DNA from: Vaginisenegalia massiliensis
GTDB lineage: Bacteria > Bacillota > Bacilli > Lactobacillales > Aerococcaceae
DNA: 47,076 nt
Assembly (NCBI RefSeq): GCF_900604935.1
Contig: NZ_UWPC01000012.1
Coordinates: forward strand, 1 to 47,076
Direction of reading: 5' to 3'
A program made the translations under genes and the position numbers. Below the pieces are notes generated by a model. It was not told the DNA's origin. It worked only from the letters and a program-made list of their open reading frames with translations, and made no database searches. Positions 6,964-15,344 of this stretch are shown here, one piece after another. The stretch's first letter is position 1; each line of letters opens with the position of its first letter.

Positions 6964-8950
6964 TTATTTGTTCTCATTTGCAAAACGAAATCTGGCTGCT
7001 TTGATGGATCTATATTTACCGTATGTTCTTTCTACCAGTTTAATGACAGCTTTATTCTTTGTAATGGTGTCTTTGTTAAACAACCATTTTGTTCAAACAC
7101 GACATGCAAGTCTACCAATGATTATTCGATTGGGTATCGTGGTTGTCACTATCTTATTAATCATATTTTATAGTTACGGCAATCATTTTATTCAAAAGCA
7201 ACGTCAGAAAGAGTATGGCTTGTATAATGTCTTAGGCTTGGAGAAGAAGCATATTTTTTCGATTATTCTTCTTGAACAATGCTTCGTGTGGGTCATTACC
7301 AATCTCATTAGTATCTTTGGTGGGTATCTATTAGGGCATCTCTTATTCAAACTCTTAAATTTGCTTATGAAAGATAAGACAGCCGCTCTACAAGATTATG
7401 TCTTCGACGGTCAAACACTTGGTGTGACGCTTGCTTTAATTGGTTTGATCAATTTAAGCTTGCTCTTATTAAATGCCTGGCAAATCTATCGTTACAATCC
7501 GATTGAACTATTTAATCGAGCTCACGCAGGACAAAAAGAACCCAGAGCGTCTATTTTTCAAGGTGTGTTGGGTCTAGTCTTCATTGCAGTTGGGTATTAT
7601 TTGGCTTTAAACTCAGAAGGTTTGTTAAAGGCAATTCCGACCTTCTTTTTGGCTGTAATCTTAGTTATGTTCGGAACCTATGCAATCTTTTCCTCTTTGA
7701 GTATTTGGCTTTTGAAATATCTTAAAAGTAAAAAAGACTACTATTATTCTAGTCACCATTTCTTAACTATTTCGGGAATGCTTTATCGGATGAAATCTAA
7801 TGCTGTAAGTTTAGCGAGCATGTGCGTCTTGAGTACGGGAATTATCCTCTGCATTGGCACAACAATCGGTATTTATCAAGGGGCTGAAACCATGATTGAT
7901 TCGACTATTTCGTCGGATTATCAAGTTACCTGGGATCAGACGATTCCCATTCATTTGCCAGCAAATAAACAGGCAGAAATTCTAAAGAAGGTTCAGACGC
8001 AGACAGAGACGATAGAGCGCCGCTATCACATAACTAGCCCAGGTGTAGCTAAGACAGTTAGTTTGTTAGTGGATTTAAAAAAGGACAGTATTGTTCCTAA
8101 GGGATTTTCAAAAGAAGCATCTATGCCTAAATATGTGATTGCACAGACATTGGAAAATTATAATCAAATTGAGGGAAGCCACTTGAAGTTAGAGCGGGGG
8201 CAAGTGTATTTTGCGACTAACAATCAAGAGTATGAGCAACTAAACCATATCCAATTAGGCCAAGATACTTACCAAATCCAATCCTTTAAACAAACATTTC
8301 CAGGAAATATTCTTATGGATGGCTTTTATTTGCTATTCCCGGATCAAGAGGCATTAGATGCGTTTGTCTCTAGCTTTTATAGTCAAGCTGAAAAAATGGG
8401 AGCTGTGAATCCTCGATTCCCGATTGAATATCAATTTTCGTCAACTTATGAAATGAGCCAACCCTTAAAAGAGGAGCAGGTAGCCAAACTTAAGGCGGAA
8501 ATTCAAGAGCTAGGTGGCGAATTGATGACTCGGCAAGACCAAAGCCAAGCTTGGTACGAAATCAATGGTGGTTTCCTATTTATTGGCGGTCTAGTTAGTA
8601 TCATCTTAATAGTCGGGATGGCCTTAATGCTTTATTACAAACAGATTTCTGAAGGAATTGAAGACCAGAAATCAATGGGGATTATGAAAAATTTAGGCTT
8701 GCCTGATCAGATGATTAAAGCAACCATCCGACAACAAATGCGTTGGCTTATTTTTGGACCTATCGTTCTTGCTGTGATTCATGTGGCAGTCGCAGGGAAA
8801 ATTGTGTTTAATTTGATGAGCCTCTTTGGTTTCTATGATTCGATGAGCTATATAAAAGTCATGTTAGCAGTCATTGTCGTGTTTGTTATTTTGTATGGTT
8901 TATTCTATCAATGGATCTCACAAGTTTATTATAAACTTGTGAATCAATAG
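6953..8950 (+). CDS. bceB: ABC transporter permease, BceB-like (FtsX domain)
   Basis: A membrane protein of about 665 residues with the BceB layout: one N-terminal helix, a first FtsX-type block of three helices, further paired helices, a large extracellular domain (about residues 315-530) between helices 7 and 8, and a C-terminal FtsX block. Start choice: TTG at 6953 has GAGGTG at 6941-6946 with 6-base spacing; GTG at 6944 (three residues longer) is the alternative. The extracellular domain is the part that sets substrate specificity and kinase sensing in this family. The substrate (bacitracin, nisin-like or other lipid II-binding peptides) cannot be told from sequence. Confidence 0.87.
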   Translation: MKPNYLFSFAKRNLAALMDLYLPYVLSTSLMTALFFVMVSLLNNHFVQTRHASLPMIIRLGIVVVTILLIIFYSYGNHFIQKQRQKEYGLYNVLGLEKKHIFSIILLEQCFVWVITNLISIFGGYLLGHLLFKLLNLLMKDKTAALQDYVFDGQTLGVTLALIGLINLSLLLLNAWQIYRYNPIELFNRAHAGQKEPRASIFQGVLGLVFIAVGYYLALNSEGLLKAIPTFFLAVILVMFGTYAIFSSLSIWLLKYLKSKKDYYYSSHHFLTISGMLYRMKSNAVSLASMCVLSTGIILCIGTTIGIYQGAETMIDSTISSDYQVTWDQTIPIHLPANKQAEILKKVQTQTETIERRYHITSPGVAKTVSLLVDLKKDSIVPKGFSKEASMPKYVIAQTLENYNQIEGSHLKLERGQVYFATNNQEYEQLNHIQLGQDTYQIQSFKQTFPGNILMDGFYLLFPDQEALDAFVSSFYSQAEKMGAVNPRFPIEYQFSSTYEMSQPLKEEQVAKLKAEIQELGGELMTRQDQSQAWYEINGGFLFIGGLVSIILIVGMALMLYYKQISEGIEDQKSMGIMKNLGLPDQMIKATIRQQMRWLIFGPIVLAVIHVAVAGKIVFNLMSLFGFYDSMSYIKVMLAVIVVFVILYGLFYQWISQVYYKLVNQ

Positions 8951-9032
8951 TCCATCAGAAGCATGAGCTGACATATACAACCAATCAAATTCGGCATTTG
9001 TAACATAATGTATAAAGAATCCATTGACAGCA

Positions 9033-9066
9033 AAAAGCCAGGACACCTGTAGGTGTCCTGGCTTTT
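9033..9066. terminator. Bidirectional terminator between bceB and lacC
   Basis: Perfect 16-bp arms (9033-9048 and 9051-9066) with a 2-base spacer. T-runs on both strands flank a GC-rich stem, so it can end both converging transcripts. Confidence 0.85.
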
Positions 9067-9099
9067 ATTTGGTTTATTAAATAGTTTAGCTACGAATTA

Positions 9100-10035
9100 T
9101 TAGACGGCCTCAACCCGGATTTGTTTATAAATTTGATCAAAATATTGTGGATCAATATGGCCGGTTTGAGCTTGCATAGTGTTTAAAATACCACAGGTCA
9201 TGCCGGTTTTAATGACAACATCATCATCGACTGCTTGATGCAAGGCCCAAGCCAGTCCAGCGACCGTTGCATCTCCAGATCCGACTGGGGAAACAACCTC
9301 AATTTTTGGAATTGAGACCCGATAAAATTGATTACGATGTTTGATGAAAGCCCCATCGGCTCCTAGTGAAATGACTAACCATTCGATATCGGCGAAAAGG
9401 GGAATATTTAAATCAGCTTTGCATTGATTAAGTTGATCTAAGTTGAAGGGGCGGCCTGTGATTTGACTAATTTCATCATCATTGGGCTTGATTAAAAAGG
9501 GTCTAGCTGGTCCTGTGAGTACATCAATTAGGGTTTGCCCAGAGGAATCAAAGAGAACTTTAACATTCTCTTGTTGAGCCAAAGAGATTAGCTCTTGATA
9601 AAATTCAGGACTTAATCCTTTAGGTAGGCTGCCTGAGAGGGTTAAAATTTGACATTCTGCAAGCAAGTGAGGGAAATGCTTTAGAAAAGCTTGAGCCTCT
9701 GAGGGTGAAATAAGAGGACCTGATTCAAGGATTTCAGTTTGTTGATGGTCATGAAGGATGGCAATGGATTGCCGTGTTTCATCACTAATGGTAATAAAGT
9801 CATGTTGAATATTAGCCTGACTTAATTTATCAGCAAGATAATCACCGAAATGCCCCCCTAAAAAGCCAGTCGCTTTAACGGGTGCTCCTAACTGATGCAA
9901 AACTTTAGTCACATTTATTCCTTTACCTCCAGCTACTTTATGAACTTCTTGGCAGCGTTGAACTTGGTCCAAGTGGAAATCAGGAACAAGATAGGAAATG
10001 TCGATTGAAGGATTGAGTGTAACCGTAAGTATCAT
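9100..10035 (-). CDS. lacC: Tagatose-6-phosphate kinase (PfkB family)
   Basis: A 311-residue cytosolic sugar kinase that converts tagatose-6-P to tagatose-1,6-bisP. It follows LacC closely: MILTVTLNPSIDISY at the N-terminus, the AGGKGINV loop (35-42) and the C-terminal PfkB signature with catalytic Asp255 in GSGDATVAG. 1-phosphofructokinase is the main alternative within the family, but the neighbours lacD and agaS favour tagatose-6-P. It is the second gene of a two-gene transcript with the regulator; the gap is 12 bases and an AAAGGAGG site precedes the ATG. Confidence 0.85.
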   Translation of the reverse strand: MILTVTLNPSIDISYLVPDFHLDQVQRCQEVHKVAGGKGINVTKVLHQLGAPVKATGFLGGHFGDYLADKLSQANIQHDFITISDETRQSIAILHDHQQTEILESGPLISPSEAQAFLKHFPHLLAECQILTLSGSLPKGLSPEFYQELISLAQQENVKVLFDSSGQTLIDVLTGPARPFLIKPNDDEISQITGRPFNLDQLNQCKADLNIPLFADIEWLVISLGADGAFIKHRNQFYRVSIPKIEVVSPVGSGDATVAGLAWALHQAVDDDVVIKTGMTCGILNTMQAQTGHIDPQYFDQIYKQIRVEAV

Positions 10036-10047
10036 GATAGACCTCCT

Positions 10048-10803
10048 TTAGATGACACGCATATAGTTTTCATATAAGGTTTTAACTTGGGGATTAATTG
10101 ATGAGTTAGTAATCAGTGTATCGCTTGGGCGCATTTGATAAAAACGATAGAAGTCGCGTTTGTTAAATTTACTGGTGTCAGCAACAACGTATCTTTGTTG
10201 GGAATTATTTAGAATCATCTGTAAAGTAATACCTTCATCCGCGTTGGCCGTATAACACTCATTGAGATTGAGGGCGTTAACGGATACAAAGGCTTTATGA
10301 ACGTAGATGTTTTGAGCTAAGCTATTGGCGATGGTGCCGAAGAAAGAGCCCGTTTTTTGTCGGTAATTTCCGCCTATGAGGATAAGTTCAAATCGATCGT
10401 CATATTTGAATTTATTAAAGGCGTGGATCGAATTGGTGATGATTGTTCCACTGGAAAGGGTCAAAGCATCATAAATCAGTTCAAGACTAGTGCCTGGTCC
10501 AATAAAGATGGTTTCACCATCGACAAGCTCTTGATTAATTTTTTTAGCCATTTCGTGTTTCTCTTCAAGATTGAGTAATTTTTTTTCTAGATGACTGAGT
10601 TCATTGAGATTATTGGGGATTTCTTCGATAAGTTCAGCGCCCCCATGAATGCGTTTGACTAGGCCTTTTTCTTCTAATTCAATAAAATCACGACGGACAG
10701 TCATGTCTGCTACATTAATCATATCGGTAACGTCGGAGACTTTAATAAATTTATTGTTTTTAAGAAAATCCAGAATTAGGCTTTGACGTTCTGCTTTCAG
10801 CAT
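10048..10803 (-). CDS. DeoR-family transcriptional repressor (LacR/AgaR-like)
   Basis: A 251-residue regulator. An N-terminal DeoR winged helix-turn-helix (about 1-57; core SDVTDMINVADMTVRRDF) is followed by a sugar-phosphate sensing domain with GGNYR and GPGTSLELIYD loops. It is transcribed divergently from lacD. Family knowledge suggests it represses the locus until a phosphorylated sugar (tagatose-6-P or galactosamine-6-P) binds. A 26-bp inverted repeat between lacD's promoter and start is the likely operator. Which of LacR or AgaR it is cannot be settled from sequence alone. Confidence 0.82.
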   Translation of the reverse strand: MLKAERQSLILDFLKNNKFIKVSDVTDMINVADMTVRRDFIELEEKGLVKRIHGGAELIEEIPNNLNELSHLEKKLLNLEEKHEMAKKINQELVDGETIFIGPGTSLELIYDALTLSSGTIITNSIHAFNKFKYDDRFELILIGGNYRQKTGSFFGTIANSLAQNIYVHKAFVSVNALNLNECYTANADEGITLQMILNNSQQRYVVADTSKFNKRDFYRFYQMRPSDTLITNSSINPQVKTLYENYMRVI

Positions 10804-10862
10804 TACAAATGTTCACCTTCTTCGAAATGATGTTTGAAAATGTTAACTTTAATTCAAAGATA

Positions 10863-10891
10863 ATAATAGTTATATTATCAATGTTTGTCAA
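10863..10891 (-). promoter_or_regulatory. Promoter of the DeoR regulator-lacC operon
   Basis: On the minus strand, -35 TTGACA (10891-10886) and -10 TATTAT (10868-10863) are separated by exactly 17 bases, close to the sigma-A optimum. The -35 overlaps the cre-like box. Confidence 0.7.
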
Positions 10892-10899
10892 CGCTTTTA
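10886..10899. promoter_or_regulatory. cre-like site in the divergent regulator/lacD region
   Basis: TGTCAACGCTTTTA matches the CcpA cre consensus TGWNANCGNTNWCA except for one base. It covers the -35 of the regulator promoter and lies just upstream of the lacD -35, so CcpA bound here could repress both. Confidence 0.5.
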
Positions 10900-10905
10900 T
10901 GAATA

Positions 10906-10934
10906 TTGACAAAATGGATTTCAAGCGGTATTAT
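10906..10934 (+). promoter_or_regulatory. Promoter of lacD-agaS
   Basis: -35 TTGACA (10906-10911) and -10 TATTAT (10929-10934) with 17-base spacing. The predicted start point lies just before the 26-bp operator. Confidence 0.75.
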
Positions 10935-10946
10935 TATCGAGAAATA

Positions 10947-10972
10947 ACATGTTCGAACATTTTCGAACATGT
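10947..10972. promoter_or_regulatory. Operator: 26-bp inverted repeat downstream of the lacD promoter
   Basis: Arms ACATGTTCGAA and TTCGAACATGT (11 bp, perfect) are separated by CATT. It also reads as two direct copies of TTCGAACAT (10952-10960 and 10962-10970) spaced 10 bp, one helical turn, which suits a DeoR-family repressor. Binding here would block elongation from the promoter at 10906-10934. A looser TTCGAAA/TGTTAAC cluster at 10826-10850 may be a second site near the regulator's start. Confidence 0.65.
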
Positions 10973-11007
10973 GGTCGGAAAAGGCGTTAATGATAAGGAG
11001 GATATTT

Positions 11008-12003
11008 ATGCGAAAAATTTCAGCTGGAAAAATGGCTCGAATGGAAAAACTTTCAACTGAAAGTAAAGTTATCTCAGCATTGGCCATTGATCAGCGAGGA
11101 TCATTGCGGAAAATGCTCACAGCCGGTGGCAATGTTGAAGATATTCAAACAGCAGTAGAACAATTTAAGGTGGCTATTTCTGAAGAATTAACCCCCTATT
11201 CATCATCCATCCTTTTGGATCCAGAATATGGTTTGCCGGCGTCAACTAAACGCCATGAGCAAGCCGGCTTACTCTTAGCATATGAAGAAACCGGTTATGA
11301 TGCTTCAGAACCTGGACGCTTGCCTGATTTGTTACCTGAGTGGTCAGCTAAACGTTTAAAAGAAGCGGGGGCTGATGCAGTTAAATTCTTGCTTTATTAT
11401 GATTGTGACGAGGATGCTAAAATTAACAATTGGAAACACGCCTTTACCCAACGAATCGGTTCAGAATGCCAAGCTGAGGAAATTCCTTTCTTCTTAGAAA
11501 TTGTTTCCTATGATGCTGAGATTGAAGACGCAAAGGGTGTCGAATATGCTAAAGTGAAACCTCATAAAGTGATCGAAGCCATGAAAGAATTCTCAAAAGC
11601 TGAATACAATGTAGATGTATTAAAGGTTGAAGTGCCTGTAAACATGAATTTTGTTGAAGGATTTAGTCAAGGTCAAGTGCTTTACACACGTCAAGAAGCC
11701 TTAGACTTCTTCAAAGAACAAGATCAAGCGACCGATTTACCTTATATCTATTTGAGTGCCGGCGTTTCTATTGACTTGTTTAAAGATACGTTATTATTTG
11801 CTAAAGAAGCAGGAGCAAGTTTTAATGGAGTTTTATGTGGACGAGCAACATGGAAAGATGCTGTGAATGAATTTGTTCAAGGCGGACAAGAAGCGACCCG
11901 TGCTTGGTTACAAAACCAAGGACAAGCCAATATCACTGGCTTAAATCAAGCTATCGAAGCTTCAGCAAGCCCGTGGACTTCTAAATTAGCCTTAGAAGAC
12001 TAA
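11008..12003 (+). CDS. lacD: Tagatose-1,6-bisphosphate aldolase
   Basis: A 331-residue class I aldolase of the LacD family, which splits tagatose-1,6-bisP into dihydroxyacetone-P and glyceraldehyde-3-P. Family features include [12 protein letters not shown] (about 24-35), [11 protein letters not shown], and the LKVEVPVNM strand carrying the likely Schiff-base Lys. The ATG at 11008 follows AAGGAGGAT at 10995-11003; the open frame runs 13 codons further upstream through the operator and is not the start. With lacC and agaS it completes the route from galactosamine-6-P to triose phosphates. Confidence 0.88.
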   Translation: MRKISAGKMARMEKLSTESKVISALAIDQRGSLRKMLTAGGNVEDIQTAVEQFKVAISEELTPYSSSILLDPEYGLPASTKRHEQAGLLLAYEETGYDASEPGRLPDLLPEWSAKRLKEAGADAVKFLLYYDCDEDAKINNWKHAFTQRIGSECQAEEIPFFLEIVSYDAEIEDAKGVEYAKVKPHKVIEAMKEFSKAEYNVDVLKVEVPVNMNFVEGFSQGQVLYTRQEALDFFKEQDQATDLPYIYLSAGVSIDLFKDTLLFAKEAGASFNGVLCGRATWKDAVNEFVQGGQEATRAWLQNQGQANITGLNQAIEASASPWTSKLALED

Positions 12004-12025
12004 CATAAGAAGGAGTAATGTGATT

Positions 12026-13195
12026 ATGTTTTCAAATAATACCGAAGACTTGTTAAACTTGGGTGCTGAGATTACGACTCGTGAAATCAAGCAACAACCA
12101 GAATTATGGCAAGAAGTTTTGAAAGATTATCAAGCTAATGTGAGCAAAATTGAAGATTTTTTGGCTAAATTAGCTAATCAACATGATCATGTCCGCGTTA
12201 TTTTTACTGGCGCAGGTACCTCTGCCTATGTGGGTCAAGCCATCTATGCTTATTTGAATCAAGTTTATCAGCATCAAGGATTCACCTTTGAAGCTATTGC
12301 AACGACGGATATTGTCTCTCATCCCTATACTTATCTTATGGCAGAGCAACCAACTTTATTGGTGTCATTTGCTCGAAGTGGCAATTCTCCTGAGAGTGTG
12401 GCAACGGTTCAATTAGCAAAACAATTGATTAAAGATTTATATCAAATGACTATTACCTGTGCACCTGAGGGTAAACTGGCACTAGCGGCTCAAGATGATG
12501 TAGATAATCTATTGTTATTGCAACCAAGTCGTTCAAACGATGCGGGCTTCGCGATGACAGGTAGCTATACTTGTATGATGTTAAGCTGCTTGTTAGTTTT
12601 TGATAAAGCTGATCTAGCAAGTAAAATTACTGCGGTTGAGCAAATTGTACAGATGGGACAAGATGTTTTACAAAGAGAAGATGAAATTCAAGCCTATGTT
12701 GATTTAGATTTTGATCGTCTTGTCTATCTGGGTTCAGCAGGATTGTTTGGTTTGGCCCATGAAGCGCAATTAAAAATTCTTGAATTGACGGCTGGTAAAG
12801 TGGCGACACAATATGAAAGCCCATTAGGCTTCCGTCATGGACCTAAATCTTTTGTTAATGACAAGACCATTGTGATTGATTTTGTTTCAAATCAAGCCTA
12901 TTCACGCCAATATGATGTAGATTTGCTAAATGAAGTGGCTTCTGATCAGATTGCAAAATTAACATTAGCTGTTACCAATCGAAAGCGGCAAGAAATTGAA
13001 GCGGCTCAATTCAGTTTAAACCAAAAAACTGATCAATTAGATGATGTCTACTTAGCTTTCCCATATATCATTTTCGGTCAAGCTTTTGCGTTAATGACAG
13101 CAGTTAAAGTTGGCAACACTCCAGATACACCTTCGCCATCAGGAACAGTTAATCGTGTGGTTAAAGGGGTAAGCATTCACCCTTATCAAGGTTAA
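12026..13195 (+). CDS. agaS: SIS-domain galactosamine-6-phosphate deaminase/isomerase
   Basis: A 389-residue protein with two SIS (sugar isomerase) domains: the first near residues 45-200 (FTGAGTSAYVG, SFARSGNSPESV), the second near 220-380 (YLGSAGLFGLA, ESPLGFRHGPK). Length and motifs match AgaS, which converts galactosamine-6-P to tagatose-6-P plus ammonia. ATG 12026 is preferred over GTG 12020 because AGGAG at 12011-12015 then has normal spacing. It follows lacD by 22 bases in one transcript. No N-acetylgalactosamine-6-P deacetylase is present nearby, so free galactosamine may be the substrate unless a deacetylase (nagA) lies elsewhere. Confidence 0.85.
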   Translation: MFSNNTEDLLNLGAEITTREIKQQPELWQEVLKDYQANVSKIEDFLAKLANQHDHVRVIFTGAGTSAYVGQAIYAYLNQVYQHQGFTFEAIATTDIVSHPYTYLMAEQPTLLVSFARSGNSPESVATVQLAKQLIKDLYQMTITCAPEGKLALAAQDDVDNLLLLQPSRSNDAGFAMTGSYTCMMLSCLLVFDKADLASKITAVEQIVQMGQDVLQREDEIQAYVDLDFDRLVYLGSAGLFGLAHEAQLKILELTAGKVATQYESPLGFRHGPKSFVNDKTIVIDFVSNQAYSRQYDVDLLNEVASDQIAKLTLAVTNRKRQEIEAAQFSLNQKTDQLDDVYLAFPYIIFGQAFALMTAVKVGNTPDTPSPSGTVNRVVKGVSIHPYQG

Positions 13196-13200
13196 AAATC

Positions 13201-13237
13201 AATAATAACATAATGGATTGTCCATTATGTTATTATT
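13201..13237 (+). terminator. Long perfect hairpin between agaS and the PTS genes
   Basis: Arms 13201-13217 and 13221-13237 pair over 17 bp with a 3-base loop, followed by a short T-run (13242-13248). It probably ends or attenuates the lacD-agaS transcript, making PTS expression partly independent. Confidence 0.7.
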
Positions 13238-13247
13238 AGATTCTTTT

Positions 13248-13261
13248 TGTAAGCGTTATTT
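13248..13261. promoter_or_regulatory. Weak cre-like box before the PTS IIA gene
   Basis: TGTAAGCGTTATTT has the cre left half and central CG but two mismatches at the right end. It lies 30 bases before the IIA start. Confidence 0.3.
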
Positions 13262-13290
13262 TATGAGTTTTTTTAAGGGGGAACATTGTA

Positions 13291-13728
13291 ATGGTTGGAA
13301 TTTTAGTGACTGGTCATGGTGAGTTTGCTAAAGGAATGATGCAAGCGAGTCAAATGATTGGTGGAAAAGCAGACCATGCCAGATTTGTCATGTTTGAAGA
13401 TGGCATGAATTTAGACGATTTTGGACGTGAATTACGCCAACAAATGGAGCAATTGCTTGAAAACTGTTCAAACGGGGTAGTGGTATTGACCGACTTACTT
13501 GGTGGGACACCATTTAATGTCAGTGTCCTTCAGAGTCAAGATTTAGATTCTGTTGTTGTATTAGCTGGAACGAATTTGCCAATGGTCTTAGAAGGCGTAT
13601 TAACTGGTCCATTTGCCGAATCAGCTCTAGCCTTAGCAGAAAAATTAGTTGAAACAGGTCGTTCTGCGGTTGTTTTACCTGATTTTAGTCAAAAGCATCA
13701 AGACGACTTTGATGGAGAGGGGATTTAA
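13291..13728 (+). CDS. PTS mannose-family EIIA component
   Basis: A 145-residue cytosolic phosphocarrier. It begins with the IIA-Man signature GILVTGHGEFA, where His9 is the phosphorylated residue, and contains DLLGGTPFN near residue 70. It passes phosphate from HPr to the IIB protein encoded two genes downstream. RBS AAGGGGG lies at 13275-13281. The stop overlaps the next start (TAATG). The position after agaS/lacD suggests an amino-sugar (galactosamine or N-acetylgalactosamine) PTS, AgaF-like. Confidence 0.87.
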   Translation: MVGILVTGHGEFAKGMMQASQMIGGKADHARFVMFEDGMNLDDFGRELRQQMEQLLENCSNGVVVLTDLLGGTPFNVSVLQSQDLDSVVVLAGTNLPMVLEGVLTGPFAESALALAEKLVETGRSAVVLPDFSQKHQDDFDGEGI

Positions 13729-14015
13729 TGAATACATTTTGGTATCAAGTTATGGTGACTTCATTTGTAGTGTTGGCCATGGTTTTACTTACGATTGGCC
13801 TTTACTATATAGCAAGTCGAAAATCCATCAAAACGCGAAAAACTCACTTTGAACAATTACATCAAAATTTAAAAGTGGGTCAAAAAGTCGAGTTTGGTAA
13901 CGGACTCAGAGGAACCGTTGCAGAGGTTGGCCTAGATACTTGCGACATAAAAGTGAAGTCGGGCGCAATAATTACTGTTTCACGATATACCATTTCAGAT
14001 ATTTTAGATAAATAA
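13728..14015 (+). CDS. yajC: YajC-like membrane protein within the PTS operon
   Basis: A 95-residue protein with one N-terminal membrane helix (about 9-28), a basic stretch and a YajC-type soluble domain (LKVGQKVEFGNGLRGTVAEV, then SGAIITVSRYTI). YajC is normally an accessory SecDF-YidC translocase subunit. Here it sits between IIA and IIB with a 1-base overlap to IIA. A comparable YajC gene is known in the streptococcal glycosaminoglycan PTS operon, so this looks like a PTS-associated paralogue, perhaps aiding IIC/IID membrane assembly. That role is inference. Confidence 0.75.
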   Translation: MNTFWYQVMVTSFVVLAMVLLTIGLYYIASRKSIKTRKTHFEQLHQNLKVGQKVEFGNGLRGTVAEVGLDTCDIKVKSGAIITVSRYTISDILDK

Positions 14016-14030
14016 GGAGAGAAATAATAT

Positions 14031-14507
14031 ATGCCAAATATTTTGTTGACACGGATTGATAACCGACTTATCCATGGTCAGGTTGCTACTCAATGGACGG
14101 GTTCAATTGGAGCAAATCTTTTATTAGTTGCCAATGATGAGGTGGCAACTAATAAGATGCGTCAAGGACTCATGGATATGGCTGCACCAGCAGGTGCTCA
14201 AACTCGCTACTTCTCGCTTGCCAAGACGATTGAAATTATTCATAAAGCAGCCGATCGTCAAAAGATTTTCATTATTGTGGAATCGCCACAAGATGTATTG
14301 ACTTTAGTTGAAGGAGGTGTACCAATTAAGAAAGTCAACATCGGTAACATGCATATGGCTGAAGGAAAACGCCAAGTTGCAGGATCTGTTGCCGTTGACG
14401 ATCAAGATGTCGCTTGCTTTAAGAAGCTTCAAGAACTTGGCGTAGAACTTGAAATTCGTCGTGTTCCTCAAGAGGGAACAGAAAGCATTAATAAATTATT
14501 TCAATAA
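14031..14507 (+). CDS. PTS mannose-family EIIB component
   Basis: A 158-residue cytosolic IIB protein. The signature TRIDNRLIHGQVATQW places the phosphorylated His at residue 15. The family hallmark NIGNMH lies near residue 105. It accepts phosphate from the IIA protein and passes it to the incoming sugar at IIC/IID. RBS AAGGAGAG is upstream. AgaB/AgaV-like by context. Confidence 0.9.
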   Translation: MPNILLTRIDNRLIHGQVATQWTGSIGANLLLVANDEVATNKMRQGLMDMAAPAGAQTRYFSLAKTIEIIHKAADRQKIFIIVESPQDVLTLVEGGVPIKKVNIGNMHMAEGKRQVAGSVAVDDQDVACFKKLQELGVELEIRRVPQEGTESINKLFQ

Positions 14508-14525
14508 ATGAAAGGAGTGTCATAA

Positions 14526-15344
14526 ATGGGAGAATTTAATATTATCCAGATCTTATTAGTTTTTATCGTTACTTTTATTGCTGCCATTGATCAATTTGAC
14601 TTGTTAGAATCATTGTACCAGCCGATTGTAATGGGGCCTGTAATTGGGGCTATCCTTGGAGATGTCCAAACGGGTTTGATTGTAGGGGGTACTTATCAAT
14701 TAATGACGATTGGTAATATGCCAGTCGGTGGGGCTCAACCACCTAATGCTGTTATCGGGGGTATTATGGCGACGGTTTTAGCCATTTCGCTTAAATTAGA
14801 TCCAGCAGCTTCTGTAGGTATGGCTATTCCTTTTGCTTTGTTAGGACAATATGCGGTTATGATGCTCTTTACAGCTATGTCACCAATGATGTCTAAAGCA
14901 GATCAATTTGCCGTAGAAGCAAATCCACGGGCGATTGATCGTCTGAACTATACAGCGATGGGAATTTTAGGTTTGTCTTTCGCCTTAATCGTTACCTTAT
15001 TCTTTATCGGTGGACAAGCTTTCGGTCAAAATATCGCGAACTTCTTTGATCAACATAAATGGGTGATGGATGGCTTCAAAGCGGCTGGCGGAATGATGCG
15101 TTTCGTTGGTTTTGCCATTTTACTTAAAGTAATGGTATCGCGCGAATTATGGGGCTTCTATTTCTTAGGTTTTGCTTTAGCTATTATTATCAGTGGTATT
15201 GAAAGCTTAGCAGGTCCTGCATTACTCATCTTAGCTATTATTGGTTTTGCGTTTGCGTATTGGGATTTCCAAATTCAAACGCGTTTAAAAGGAGCTGCAG
15301 CAACAGCAACTGAAGATTTTGGAGGTGAAGAGGATGGAATCTAA
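14526..15344 (+). CDS. PTS mannose-family EIIC component
   Basis: A 272-residue integral membrane subunit (PTS EII-C, sorbose/mannose type) with several hydrophobic helices and the conserved GGTYQLMTIGNMPVGGAQPPN stretch, here starting near residue 56. It forms the sugar channel together with IID. It overlaps the IID gene by 11 bases, so translation is coupled. RBS AAAGGAG precedes the ATG. Confidence 0.9.
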   Translation: MGEFNIIQILLVFIVTFIAAIDQFDLLESLYQPIVMGPVIGAILGDVQTGLIVGGTYQLMTIGNMPVGGAQPPNAVIGGIMATVLAISLKLDPAASVGMAIPFALLGQYAVMMLFTAMSPMMSKADQFAVEANPRAIDRLNYTAMGILGLSFALIVTLFFIGGQAFGQNIANFFDQHKWVMDGFKAAGGMMRFVGFAILLKVMVSRELWGFYFLGFALAIIISGIESLAGPALLILAIIGFAFAYWDFQIQTRLKGAAATATEDFGGEEDGI

